Source: JAFDYH01 sp049840875
Lineage (GTDB): Bacteria; Bacteroidota; Bacteroidia; Chitinophagales; Chitinophagaceae
DNA: 64,000 nucleotides
Direction: 5' to 3'
Assembly: GCA_049840875.1 (NCBI GenBank)
Contig: JASGJE010000006.1
Location: forward strand, 62,001-126,000
Below the pieces are notes generated by a model that saw only the letters and a program-made list of their open reading frames with translations, made no database searches and was not told where the DNA came from. The position numbers and the translations under genes are program-made. Positions 26,419-35,203 of the stretch are shown piece after piece (the first letter of the stretch is position 1; each line of letters begins with the position of its first letter).

Positions 26419-26490
26419 TAGTCCCGACAGGAATCGAACCTGTATCAAAAGTTTAGGAAACTTCTATTCTATCCATTGAACTACGGGACC
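26419..26490 (-). tRNA. tRNA-Arg (anticodon CCT)
   Basis: Read on the minus strand: acceptor GGTCCCG pairs with CGGGACT (G1-U72 wobble), D arm GTTC...GAAT, anticodon stem GAAGT/ACTTT with loop TTCCTAA giving anticodon CCT, T arm ACAGG-TTCGATT-CCTGT, discriminator A. 72 bases; CCA is not encoded. Its 3' end points to the defence island, the usual target geometry for tRNA-specific integrases. Confidence 0.93.
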
Positions 26491-26706
26491 GGGTTAGCTC
26501 CAGGTTTCAGATTGATTCAAAACTGCTGCCCTTTACTTACCGGGCGGCAAAAATAACAGTTTATCGCTTAAATCCGGGGGCTTTTTAGCTGCTGATAATC
26601 GATTCAAAAAATATTTTCCAGTTCTCAAAACTACACTGACATAGGGTTGTCACCCGGTCAAAATTTCTTTGTATAAACAAACCAATAATCATTTAAAAAC
26701 AGGTTT

Positions 26707-27213
26707 ATGAATACTTCAGATCTTTTGACTATGACAGCAGAAACAAACGTAATGACTCCCGATTCATTACTCAAACACTGGCAGGGTCATCGCTCCCTCA
26801 CCCGCAAAACCATTGAAGCTTTTCCGGAAGACAAGCTTTTTACCTATTCTATCGGCGGTATGCGACCATTCGCAGCGCTGGTGTATGAGTTTTTAGGAAT
26901 GGCAGTGCCCGGCGTTACCGGCGTTGCAACAGGTATCTGGCAGAAGTGGGCAGATGCCAAAGAGGTACACACCAAAAAAGAATTGCTGGAACTTTGGGAT
27001 CATGCTACTACAGAACTGGATCGCATTTGGGAAACCATTCCATCGCATCGTTTTGCAGAACAGGATACTGCATTTGGTCAATGGCCCGGCACTTGTATTT
27101 CTTTTGTATTTTATTTTATTGACAATGAAATTCATCATCGCGGACAAGGCTATGTTTATCTCCGCTCACTCGGTATAGAGCCACCGGCTTTCTGGGATCG
27201 TGTTGGCCTGTAG
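26707..27213 (+). CDS. DinB family protein
   Basis: A 168-aa four-helix-bundle protein of the DinB/YfiT type. The start (SLLKHWQGHRSLTRKTIEAFP) and the end with EIHHRGQGYVYLRSLGIEPP are typical. The metal-binding His triad is likely one His in the first helix and the HH of the last conserved helix; the middle His is less clear. Such proteins are metal-dependent thiol transferases or unknown enzymes. ATG start, 7 bases after a purine-rich stretch. It is followed by a VOC-family gene in the same direction. The function beyond the family is unknown. Confidence 0.8.
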   Translation: MNTSDLLTMTAETNVMTPDSLLKHWQGHRSLTRKTIEAFPEDKLFTYSIGGMRPFAALVYEFLGMAVPGVTGVATGIWQKWADAKEVHTKKELLELWDHATTELDRIWETIPSHRFAEQDTAFGQWPGTCISFVFYFIDNEIHHRGQGYVYLRSLGIEPPAFWDRVGL

Positions 27214-27229
27214 TTTAACTATCATAAGA

Positions 27230-27292
27230 TTTATGACGGATAGATATGCAATTCAGAAATACAGTGACTGTTTGCTAACTTTCCGTCATAAA
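27230..27292. repeat. 11-bp inverted repeat between DinB and VOC genes
   Basis: TTTATGACGGA (27230-27240) and TCCGTCATAAA (27282-27292) are exact reverse complements 41 bases apart, filling the gap before the VOC gene. Could be an RNA hairpin or a paired binding site. Confidence 0.35.
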
Positions 27293-27299
27293 TTCTTTT

Positions 27300-27755
27300 A
27301 TGAAAAAAACTATCGTTTCGTTATCAGTTGTTTTGTTATTAATGTCTGTGGCCCATGCTCAACAGGATAAACCAAAAGCCAGTCTGAATCATATTGCACA
27401 GTATGTGGTGGATTTGAAAGTAAGTACTGATTTCTACCAGAACATTGTAGGGCTTGATTCTATTCCTGAGCCTTTTCACGACGGTAAGCATACATGGTTT
27501 GCTGTAGGCCCAAAAAGTCATTTGCATATTATTTCAGGTGCAACCAAAAAAGAGCCACACGATAAGAATTCTCATCTCTGCTTTACAGTCGCTTCAGTGC
27601 CGGATTTTACTCTCATTCTCAAAAAAAACAATATTCCTTTTGAAAGCTGGACCGGTGAAAAAAACACATGGACAAACCGTGTAGATGGTGTAAAACAAAT
27701 CTACTTTCAGGATCCTGACGGCTATTGGATTGAGATAAACGACGCCAGACAGTAA
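27300..27755 (+). CDS. exported VOC (glyoxalase-like) family protein
   Basis: A 151-aa protein with an N-terminal signal peptide (KKTIVSLSVVLLLMSVAHA, cut before QQDK) and one vicinal-oxygen-chelate domain: LNHIAQYVVDL (metal His), FYQNIVGLDSI, HLHI, and the end FQDPDGYWIEI with the metal Glu. One domain holds two beta-alpha-beta-beta-beta modules. Members bind a metal and act as isomerases, dioxygenases or lyases; the substrate cannot be told. Export to the periplasm is unusual for glyoxalase I itself. ATG start, 86 bp after the DinB gene. Confidence 0.8.
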   Translation: MKKTIVSLSVVLLLMSVAHAQQDKPKASLNHIAQYVVDLKVSTDFYQNIVGLDSIPEPFHDGKHTWFAVGPKSHLHIISGATKKEPHDKNSHLCFTVASVPDFTLILKKNNIPFESWTGEKNTWTNRVDGVKQIYFQDPDGYWIEINDARQ

Positions 27756-27873
27756 GCAAAGTCAAAATTAAAAAAGTAAAAAACATAGAACTTGTTGCGG
27801 TCATTTTGAGCTATTTTGCACGAATAGTAATGACCGGGCTTTGACTTTTTAATTTTTACTTCGTTAGTCGTCT

Positions 27874-27881
27874 TATCTTTG
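27874..27881 (+). promoter_or_regulatory. -7 promoter element for the TPR gene
   Basis: TATCTTTG, a perfect TAnnTTTG element, lies 18 bases before the ATG at 27900. This argues against the upstream TTG at 27879 as the start. Confidence 0.6.
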
Positions 27882-27899
27882 CGGGCCTTAATTTTCAAC

Positions 27900-28550
27900 A
27901 TGAAATTCTACAATATTGTCATTCGCTATCGCCTGCCGCTGGGCATTGCCTTGTTGGTGCTGGGCGGTATTGCTAATTATACCACCAGTTTCTGGCCTGC
28001 TTTTCCGCTTTATTTCGTGGGAGCCATCCTGATTTTCGGACATTTCTTCTTCGGCCCACTTCGTCTTATCCAGGAATACATGGAAAACGGCGATATGGAA
28101 GGCGCTGAAAAAGTATTGAACTCGATAAAATTTCCAAACCTGCTCTACAAGCCGATACGTTCAGTTTACTATACGCTGAAAGGTAATGTGGCGATGATGA
28201 AGCAAGACTATGATGGCGCTGAAAAAATGATGAAAAAAGGGCTTGATCTCGGCATGCCGATGAAAGAAGCTGAAGGCGCCAGCCTTTTACAAATGGGTAT
28301 GCTATCAATGCAGAAAAATGATCTCAAGCAAGGTGAAAGTTATATACGCCAGGCTATCCGCAAAGGATTACCTGATAAAGAAAATGAAGCGGCTGCATAT
28401 CTTCAGATGTGTAGCATTATGATGAACAAACGGGAATTCCGCGCCGCCAAAGATTTTTTCCGCAAAGCAAAAGCGCTAAAGCCGACTACTGCACAAATCG
28501 TTGACCAGATCAAGCAAATTGAAAAATATATCACAAGAATGCCTGGATAA
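27900..28550 (+). CDS. membrane-anchored TPR-like protein
   Basis: A 216-aa protein. Two membrane helices at the N-terminus (LPLGIALLVLGGIANY and AFPLYFVGAILIFGHFFF) are followed by three to four tetratricopeptide-like helix pairs: MEGAEKVLNSI, YDGAEKMMKKGLDLGMP, LKQGESYIRQAIRKG and FRAAKDFFRKAKALKP. Likely a scaffold in the inner membrane with its TPR domain in the cytoplasm. The start is chosen at the ATG 18 bases after a perfect -7 element; an upstream TTG would lie inside the leader. It stands alone and ends at a perfect 30-bp palindrome. Confidence 0.75.
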   Translation: MKFYNIVIRYRLPLGIALLVLGGIANYTTSFWPAFPLYFVGAILIFGHFFFGPLRLIQEYMENGDMEGAEKVLNSIKFPNLLYKPIRSVYYTLKGNVAMMKQDYDGAEKMMKKGLDLGMPMKEAEGASLLQMGMLSMQKNDLKQGESYIRQAIRKGLPDKENEAAAYLQMCSIMMNKREFRAAKDFFRKAKALKPTTAQIVDQIKQIEKYITRMPG

Positions 28551-28573
28551 AAACGATTTCTTCAAAAAATACA

Positions 28574-28603
28574 AAAGGCAGATAAGAATTCTTATCTGCC
28601 TTT
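28574..28603. terminator. bidirectional terminator, perfect 30-bp palindrome
   Basis: AAAGGCAGATAAGAA joined to TTCTTATCTGCCTTT is a 15-bp perfect inverted repeat with no spacer, between two convergent genes, with A- and T-rich flanks. Confidence 0.7.
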
Positions 28604-28708
28604 AATTTTATGCAAGGTCTGTAAAATGAGTTGATGGGTCATCCCATTTTTCAAAATTGAAGTTAATCCCATTATCTGAGATTTTAAAGTTCAAACTTTA
28701 AAAAATTA

Positions 28709-29185
28709 TTACAAGATTTCCGTCCACTTCCCAAACAGTTCTTCAATTTTCTGAAAACGATAGCTAAAAATCATTTCCAACTCCTTTTTCACAAAAACAG
28801 CATTTGCAATGTCGCCAATAAACCAGAAGGGTATTTTATAATGGACAATATCAGTCATTTCCACACCACCATCTATCGATTTAAAATGATGTTGGTGATG
28901 CCAAAGTGAATATGGCCCGAAGCGTTGCTCATCCACAAAATAACGGTGCTCCTCCACGTATGTAATTTCAGTCATCCAGTAAACAGGGATTTTCAACAAT
29001 GGCCGTAGCTTATATTCAATGATCTGGCCCGCATAAGTTCTGTCGCTGTGGTATTTCGAAATAACCCTGAAGTCCATTTTTGCAGGAGTGATTGCCTGTA
29101 AATTTGCAGGATTGGAAAAAAAATCCCAGGTCTGTTCTATAGAAGCAGGGATTTTCTGAATTCTTTTAATGGAATAAACAGCCAT
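28709..29185 (-). CDS. SRPBCC (START/Bet v1-like) family protein
   Basis: A 158-aa single-domain protein. The start (YSIKRIQKIPASIEQTWDFFSNPANLQAITP) is the classic first strand and helices of the SRPBCC fold, and the end has the long C-terminal helix (FRFQKIEELFG-like). Related cyclase/dehydrase-like proteins are often annotated as cell-division-inhibitor-like in Bacteroidota. It probably binds a hydrophobic ligand in the cytoplasm; the ligand is unknown. ATG start. Divergent from the UvrD-like gene with a ~55-bp gap, so the two share a promoter region. Confidence 0.75.
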   Translation of the reverse strand: MAVYSIKRIQKIPASIEQTWDFFSNPANLQAITPAKMDFRVISKYHSDRTYAGQIIEYKLRPLLKIPVYWMTEITYVEEHRYFVDEQRFGPYSLWHHQHHFKSIDGGVEMTDIVHYKIPFWFIGDIANAVFVKKELEMIFSYRFQKIEELFGKWTEIL

Positions 29186-29240
29186 AGATCATTTTACAAC
29201 TCTGTGGAATAACCTTATTCATCAATCATTGTTCATTCAA

Positions 29241-32200
29241 ATGTCAGTTAATAAAGAAAGATTAGAACGGAAATTTTCAGAAGAATATAATAAACTCAAT
29301 CTGCAACAGCGTAAAGCTGTTGATACTATCGAAGGACCTGTAATGGTAATTGCAGGACCCGGCACAGGTAAAACGCAGATATTAGCCAGCCGGATTGGTA
29401 AAATTCTCCTGGACACAGACGCATCTCCTGATAACATTCTTTGCCTTACATACACAGATGCCGGCGTTGTCGCTATGCGCAAACGATTATTACAATTTAT
29501 CGGACCGGATGCATACAAAGTAAACATCTATACGTTTCATGCATTTTGCAATGATGTGATCCAGGAAAATCTTTCGTTGTTTGAAAAGACAGCGATGGAC
29601 CCGATATCTGAATTGGAAAAGATCCAGTTCTTTAAAGAACTCATTGATACATTTCCCAAAAATCACCCGTTGAAAAGATATCGTGGTGATGTGTACTTTG
29701 AAATAAATAATCTCAGCCATCTTTTCAGCAACATGAAGCGTGAAGGATGGACGCCAACGTTTATCAATCAGCGGATAGATCAATACTTAAATGATTTGCC
29801 TAATCGTGATGAGTTTGTTTACAAAAGAAAATACAAGGAGTTCAATGCCGGTGATCTTAAGAAAGAGAAGATAGAAGAAGAAAAGGAACGAATGGAGAAA
29901 CTCCGTGCTGCTGTGAATGAGTTTGACAGATTTCAAAACCTGATGCGCCGAAAGAACCGTTATGATTTCGACGACATGATCAATTGGGTTATCAAAGCAT
30001 TTGAAGAAAATAAAAATCTGTTGTCAAATTACCAGGAGCGTTTTCAATACATTCTCGTAGATGAATACCAGGATACCAGCGGCACCCAAAATAAACTGGT
30101 TGAGCTCTTGATCAGTTATTGGGATAAACCAAATGTCTTTGTCGTGGGAGATGATGACCAGAGTATTTATCGTTTCCAGGGAGCAAACGTGGAAAACATG
30201 CTTGATTTTGCGGGCAGCTACAAAGAAGATTTGATGACGGTTGTACTTACCAATAATTACCGATCTACGCAACCAATACTGGATGTTTCCAAATCACTGA
30301 TAGACCGGAATGCAGAGCGCCTTATAAAAAAGATTGATGGACTCAGCAAAGAATTATTATCGAGTAATACAAAGATCAACCAACTAAAACACCCGCCAGT
30401 ATTAAATGAATATGAATCGCAGCGGATGGAGATGATTGGTATCACCCGGCATGTTCAGCAGTTGCTTCAACAAGAGGTGTTGCCTGGCCGTATCGCTGTT
30501 ATTTACAAAGAGAACAGGTATGGAGAAGAGCTATCGCAGTATTTCAAACAGCTTGGGCTACCGGTATATAGCAAACGAAGTTTGAATATACTCGAATTGC
30601 AACTGGGGCAAAAGTTGATCCTGCTATTAAAATATATCGCTGCCGAACACGACACACCAACCGGAGGTGATGAGATGTTATTTGAAATACTTCACTTCGA
30701 TTGGTTTGGCATTCCACCGATTGAAATAGCCAAGGTGAGCATGCAGGTAGCAGAAAGGCAGTTTGGCGAAACAAAAACATCTATACGCCAATGGCTGATC
30801 GATAAAAGCAAAGAAATACCAAAAGATCTTTTTTCCCAAGGCTTGCACGAGGGATTAAAAAATGCTTCAGCCATTCTGGAAAAACTGATCGGCGATGTGC
30901 CCAATGTTACATTACAACAATTATTTGAGAATATTATCCGCGAAGCAAATGTTCTCAAACATATTATGCAAAGTTCAGACAAACACTGGCAGTTAAAAAT
31001 TCTTACCGGCTTTTTTGACTTTATAAAAGATGAAAACCGGCGTAATCCGTTTTTGAACCTGCAGCAACTCGTGGCATTGATTGATGTAATGGAAAAAGAA
31101 GAAATCAAATTGCCGTTGGTGGAAGTAAGCGGCAGTGATAAAGGAGTCAACCTGCTGACTGCACACGGCTCCAAAGGATTGGAATTTGAACATGTGTTTC
31201 TCGTTGGTTGCAATGCAGCCTCATGGGAGAAAAAGAAAAAACCCGGGGGCGGCTATAAGTTACCTGATACGATGTTTGATTCGCTGTCATCCAACTCTTC
31301 TGATGATGAAGAGCTACGCCGCTTATTTTACGTAGCGCTTACCAGGGCAGAGCAGCATCTATACATCTCATGGAGTAAATATAAAAGTGACGGCAAGGAG
31401 TTGGAGCCATCTATGTTTATCGCAGAGATACAGGATAAACATCTGTTGCCGGCACAAACAGTATTGTTGGATAAAGAAGTTATTAATGAATTTGCTGCGC
31501 TGAATTTTGAAATAGTAAAACAGCCGGAGATTGAAAAAATAGAAGAAGAATTTATCAGCCGCCTGCTGGATAAGTTTGTAATGAACGTAACGGCGCTGAA
31601 TAACTATCTGAAATGCCCGCTGGAATTCTATTTCAAGAATCTTGTCCGCATTCCATCTCCCAAGAATGAAGCAACTGAGTTTGGCTCATCTGTTCACTAT
31701 GCCCTGGAACAGTTATTTGGTAAAATGCAAAAGGATGAAAGCAATCGCTTTCACAGTAAGGAGACTTTTATAAAAGATTTTGAATGGTATATGCACCGCC
31801 ACCGCGAAAGTTTTACCAAAGAACAATTTGAACGAAGATTGGAATACGGCGTTGAAGTGCTGGGAAATTATTACGATACTTATATTAACTCCTTCAATAA
31901 GATTGTAGCTATTGAACGCAACATCAGGAATGTCGTAGTAAAAGATGTACCGCTGAAAGGAAAGCTGGACAAGCTGGAGTTTGATGGTAAGTCGGTCAAT
32001 GTGGTTGATTATAAAACAGGCGATCCTGATAAGGGCATTCCGAAACTGAAAGGGCCGAACGAAAAAGAACCTAACGGTGGTGACTACTGGCGTCAGGCTG
32101 TTTTTTATAAAATACTGGTCGATAATTACGGCGTGAAGGACTGGAAGGTGGTCAGCTCTGAGTTTGATTTTATTGAACCTGATAAAAAGAAAAAATACCG

Positions 32201-32402
32201 CAGAGAGAAAGTAGTTATTACTCCGGCCGATATAACAACGGTCACACAGCAGATAACAACAACCTGGCAGAAAATACAGGACCGCGATTTTTATACGGGT
32301 TGTGGTAAACCGGATTGCCACTGGTGCGAATTTGTGAAAACCAATAACCTGGCGGTAACATTACATGATGTAGAGGAAGAATCGGATGAGGCTGAATTGT
32401 AG
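29241..32402 (+). CDS. UvrD/AddA-like DNA helicase with Fe-S PD-(D/E)XK nuclease domain
   Basis: A 1053-aa protein from the ATG at 29241. SF1A helicase motifs: Q-motif LNLQQRKAV, Walker A AGPGTGKT (38-45), LVDEYQDTS (~270), GDDDQSIYRFQGA, NYRSTQ, HGSKGLEFEHVFLVG and RRLFYVALTRAEQHLYI. The C-terminal ~260 residues form a RecB-type nuclease: NNYLKCPLEFYF, GSSVHYALEQLF, KLDKLEF and VVDYKTG. One Cys upstream (KCPLEF) and three at the end (CGKPDCHWC) fit the AddB/Cas4-type iron-sulfur cluster. It is probably an end-resection or DNA-repair enzyme. No AddB partner is adjacent, so it may act alone. Core-like context. Confidence 0.85.
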   Translation: MSVNKERLERKFSEEYNKLNLQQRKAVDTIEGPVMVIAGPGTGKTQILASRIGKILLDTDASPDNILCLTYTDAGVVAMRKRLLQFIGPDAYKVNIYTFHAFCNDVIQENLSLFEKTAMDPISELEKIQFFKELIDTFPKNHPLKRYRGDVYFEINNLSHLFSNMKREGWTPTFINQRIDQYLNDLPNRDEFVYKRKYKEFNAGDLKKEKIEEEKERMEKLRAAVNEFDRFQNLMRRKNRYDFDDMINWVIKAFEENKNLLSNYQERFQYILVDEYQDTSGTQNKLVELLISYWDKPNVFVVGDDDQSIYRFQGANVENMLDFAGSYKEDLMTVVLTNNYRSTQPILDVSKSLIDRNAERLIKKIDGLSKELLSSNTKINQLKHPPVLNEYESQRMEMIGITRHVQQLLQQEVLPGRIAVIYKENRYGEELSQYFKQLGLPVYSKRSLNILELQLGQKLILLLKYIAAEHDTPTGGDEMLFEILHFDWFGIPPIEIAKVSMQVAERQFGETKTSIRQWLIDKSKEIPKDLFSQGLHEGLKNASAILEKLIGDVPNVTLQQLFENIIREANVLKHIMQSSDKHWQLKILTGFFDFIKDENRRNPFLNLQQLVALIDVMEKEEIKLPLVEVSGSDKGVNLLTAHGSKGLEFEHVFLVGCNAASWEKKKKPGGGYKLPDTMFDSLSSNSSDDEELRRLFYVALTRAEQHLYISWSKYKSDGKELEPSMFIAEIQDKHLLPAQTVLLDKEVINEFAALNFEIVKQPEIEKIEEEFISRLLDKFVMNVTALNNYLKCPLEFYFKNLVRIPSPKNEATEFGSSVHYALEQLFGKMQKDESNRFHSKETFIKDFEWYMHRHRESFTKEQFERRLEYGVEVLGNYYDTYINSFNKIVAIERNIRNVVVKDVPLKGKLDKLEFDGKSVNVVDYKTGDPDKGIPKLKGPNEKEPNGGDYWRQAVFYKILVDNYGVKDWKVVSSEFDFIEPDKKKKYRREKVVITPADITTVTQQITTTWQKIQDRDFYTGCGKPDCHWCEFVKTNNLAVTLHDVEEESDEAEL

Positions 32403-32536
32403 AGAAACGTATGTCATCCCTGTTTTAAATTCACTATCGGCTTCAATGTAGCAGATATGGCATACATCCCCGCTATGTATTTCCTAATCTCCTCTTAATC
32501 CTTTCCTAATCTCAAAAATCGTGGTTCTAAATATCC

Positions 32537-32544
32537 TAAGTTTG
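32537..32544 (+). promoter_or_regulatory. -7 promoter element for the Ig-like lipoprotein gene
   Basis: TAAGTTTG matches TAnnTTTG and lies 13 bases before the ATG at 32558, implying a very short leader. Confidence 0.5.
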
Positions 32545-32557
32545 CACCCTTATAACT

Positions 32558-34066
32558 ATGAAGAAAAATCTCGTCACAACGGCTGTTTCTGTCATCTTGT
32601 TTATCCTTTTCATTTCGCAAATCACAATTCAGACAAGTTGTGCTAATATAATTCCTCCCAGCGGTGGCCCAAGAGATTCTCTGCCCCCAAATTTGATTGA
32701 TATCCGGCCAGCAGATTCAACGAAGAACTTCGCGACCAATAAGATCATCATGTCTTTTGATGAATATGTTGAAATACAGGATGTGCAGAAAAACCTGATC
32801 GTTTCACCAATGCCTAAGGTAACGCCGAACGTAGAGAGAAAGTTAAATGTAATTACTGTCAAAATACGTGATACGCTTGAGCCAAATACAACTTACACAC
32901 TTGATTTTGGCAATTCAATCAAAGACCTGAATGAAGGAAATATTCTGAAAAACTTTAGTTATCTGTTTTCAACAGGTGGTTATTTTGACTCCCTGGAATT
33001 GAGAGGGCAAGTGCTATTAGCAAAGGATGCCACGGTAGATACTACCATTACGGTTTTACTTCATCGCAACACAAACGATTCTGCCATTGCGAAAGAAAAG
33101 CCACGTTACATTGCTAAAGTTGATAAAAGTGGGCGTTTTGTTTTCAGGCATCTCGCTCCCGGTACTTATGCATTGTATGCTATGAAAGACGATGGCGGTA
33201 CTTTTCGATTCAGCGGACGTGATCAGATATTTGCATTTGCAGACAAACCGGTGCTTGCCGGCGACACCACGTTTTATACATTATACGCTTATCCTGATAA
33301 TGAAGGCGCAGCAAACGCACCGCCGCCAAAAAAGCCACAACCTACCAAGGAGAAAAGAATCATTATCAAAGACAACCTCGATAACAAAACACAGGATCTG
33401 TTAAAAAATTTTGTCTTCACCGTTGAAACGCCTTTCAAAACGTTTGATTCCACTAAAATCAATTTTTATAGTGACTCCACATACACGCCAATAAAGGCCG
33501 GATATACTCTAACGGCAGATACGACCGGTAAACAGTTTACGTTGAAGTATGCATGGAAAGAGAATACGCCTTACCGGCTCATTTTCGATAAAGACTTTGC
33601 GTTGGACACCCTGGGCAATAAATTGTTGCTGCCGGATACCATCTCTTTTGTTTCTAAAAAATCAACCGATTATGGCAGCCTGCGGTTAAAACTATTGCAT
33701 CTCGATCTTAGTGTGAACCCGGTTTTGTTATTATTAAAGAATAATAATGTTGTAGATTCTGTAGTAATGACATCCAACGAATATTTCAAACAGGTTTATT
33801 CACCGGGCGATTATGATCTGCGTCTTTTGTATGATAACAATAAAAATGGCAAATGGGACCCTGGTCAGTTTTTCGGACAACGCAAACAACCGGAGTTGAT
33901 AAAGCCTTTTGGCCAAAAAATTGTTGTGAAGCCAAATTGGGACAATGATTTTGAAAGGGATGTGAATGTAGCTCCTGTTACAGATGCAGGTCATGGTTCG
34001 CAAGGCAAGCCCGCTGGCGCGGGAACAACGCCTTCTAATCAACCGGCAGGAATTCGCAGGAATTAG
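32558..34066 (+). CDS. Ig-like domain (Big_5/SbsA-type) lipoprotein
   Basis: A 502-aa exported protein with a lipoprotein-like signal (hydrophobic to ~25, then TSC as lipobox). The first domain (~35-145: PPNLIDIRPADSTKNFATN, then SFDEYVEI, then TYTLDFGNSIKDLNEGN) is a clear Ig-like Big_5 fold, common in Bacteroidota surface lipoproteins. Later parts include a carboxypeptidase-regulatory-like beta domain (FRHLAPGTYALYAMKDD), a second Ig-like part and DLRLLYDNNKNGKWDPGQF, a calcium-binding-like loop. The tail is Pro/Gly-rich. Likely anchored in the outer membrane; role unknown. Followed by recR after ~140 bp. Confidence 0.8.
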   Translation: MKKNLVTTAVSVILFILFISQITIQTSCANIIPPSGGPRDSLPPNLIDIRPADSTKNFATNKIIMSFDEYVEIQDVQKNLIVSPMPKVTPNVERKLNVITVKIRDTLEPNTTYTLDFGNSIKDLNEGNILKNFSYLFSTGGYFDSLELRGQVLLAKDATVDTTITVLLHRNTNDSAIAKEKPRYIAKVDKSGRFVFRHLAPGTYALYAMKDDGGTFRFSGRDQIFAFADKPVLAGDTTFYTLYAYPDNEGAANAPPPKKPQPTKEKRIIIKDNLDNKTQDLLKNFVFTVETPFKTFDSTKINFYSDSTYTPIKAGYTLTADTTGKQFTLKYAWKENTPYRLIFDKDFALDTLGNKLLLPDTISFVSKKSTDYGSLRLKLLHLDLSVNPVLLLLKNNNVVDSVVMTSNEYFKQVYSPGDYDLRLLYDNNKNGKWDPGQFFGQRKQPELIKPFGQKIVVKPNWDNDFERDVNVAPVTDAGHGSQGKPAGAGTTPSNQPAGIRRN

Positions 34067-34204
34067 CTTTTATTGTCACTACTTTTTCTTCCTGTTTTGT
34101 TCATTCATTGCCTTAGTGCGGTAGTTTATCTCTTTTCGCAAAACGTATAACCTATAACTTACTACCCACAACTTTGCTACATATAACTGAATTATCTTTA
34201 CAGC

Positions 34205-34825
34205 ATGCAATTTTCTTCCTCCCTTCTTGAAAATGCGGTTAATGAATTTGCAAAACTTCCTGGTATTGGCAAAAAGACAGCATTGCGTCTTGTATTGCAT
34301 TTACTGAAACAAGATGAAACCGGTGTAAAACAATTCAGCGAAGTAATTGCAAAGATGCGTGGTGAAATAAAATTTTGTCAGCGTTGCTTCAATGTTGCCG
34401 ATGGTGACATTTGCAGTATCTGCGCCAATAGCATGCGCAAGCAGGAGATCATTTGCGTAGTTGAAAATATCCGCGATGTAATAGCAATAGAAAGCACACA
34501 GCAATACAATGGTATCTATCATGTGCTTGGTGGTATCATCTCTCCGTTGGATGGTATCGGGCCTGATCAACTGAATATCGAGTCGTTGGTTCATCGTGTA
34601 CAGAAGGAAAAAACAGAAGAGATCATTTTTGCATTGAATCCAAATATACAAGGTGATACCACGATCTATTATATTCAAAAGAAGATTCAGCCGCTTGCCG
34701 TACGCGTCACCACGATTGCCCGTGGCATTGCTTTTGGTGGCGAACTTGAATATGCTGATGAAATGACGCTTGCCCGCAGCCTTCAAAACCGGTTACCGGT
34801 TGAAAGCTATGTTTCCAACCGATAG
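34205..34825 (+). CDS. recR: recombination mediator protein RecR
   Basis: A 206-aa protein of normal RecR length. Helix-hairpin-helix LPGIGKKTALRL (18-29), a zinc finger with Cys58, Cys61, Cys70 and Cys73, the TOPRIM start (ICVVENIRDVIAIE), the YHVLGG motif, NIQGDTT and IARGIAFGGELEYADEMTL are all present and intact. RecR works with RecO (and RecF) to load RecA on gapped single-stranded DNA. ATG start, preceded by a TATCTTTA element close to the Bacteroidota -7 consensus (~34192). Single-gene unit. Confidence 0.96.
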   Translation: MQFSSSLLENAVNEFAKLPGIGKKTALRLVLHLLKQDETGVKQFSEVIAKMRGEIKFCQRCFNVADGDICSICANSMRKQEIICVVENIRDVIAIESTQQYNGIYHVLGGIISPLDGIGPDQLNIESLVHRVQKEKTEEIIFALNPNIQGDTTIYYIQKKIQPLAVRVTTIARGIAFGGELEYADEMTLARSLQNRLPVESYVSNR

Positions 34826-35168
34826 TTTGTTTACTCATCTCAATACATTAACTTTGTATTCGATTACAGGCGGATTTGTTTATTGTTCGGCCTCAATTGA
34901 ACTAATAAACGTCAATAAAACCCCACTACGGTTTTTCCAACGTTTATAGTTAAAAGGCATTTTCGAAGCAAGCGATAGTAACTCTGTTGAACGTCTGTTG
35001 CGACGCTCCGTTGATCGTTCTGTAATTCTATTGGGCATAATTGTCTGAACTATGATTGGGGTGGATTTTATGATTTGCGGGATTAGATTCCTAAATCATT
35101 TAACCACTAAAATATAAAAGGGCAAAATTAAAACGACATTCCCGAAAGCGAGAGGCTGATCGCAGATG
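34826..35168. other. intergenic region between recR and metH
   Basis: About 340 bases without a gene. 34905-34947 holds a two-part hairpin (ATAAACGT/ACGTTTAT outside, AAAACC/GGTTTT inside), probably the recR terminator. The rest may be the 5' leader of metH. Cobalamin- or SAM-riboswitch consensus boxes were looked for and not found. Confidence 0.45.
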
Positions 35169-35196
35169 ACCTCCTTTGAGGATGTCGGAAGGAGGT
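35169..35196 (+). promoter_or_regulatory. hairpin hiding a Shine-Dalgarno-like site before metH
   Basis: ACCTCC (35169-35174) is complementary to GGAGGT (35191-35196), a perfect Shine-Dalgarno sequence 7 bases before the metH ATG. Strong Shine-Dalgarno sites are rare in this phylum, and this one can be sequestered in a 6-bp stem. That suggests translational control of methionine synthesis. Confidence 0.45.
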
Positions 35197-35203
35197 TTAT
35201 ATT

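Noticed and set aside
34826..35203. Cobalamin or SAM riboswitch before metH
   Set aside because: None of the conserved boxes (such as the B12 box GCCACTG) could be found; only the Shine-Dalgarno hairpin is supported.
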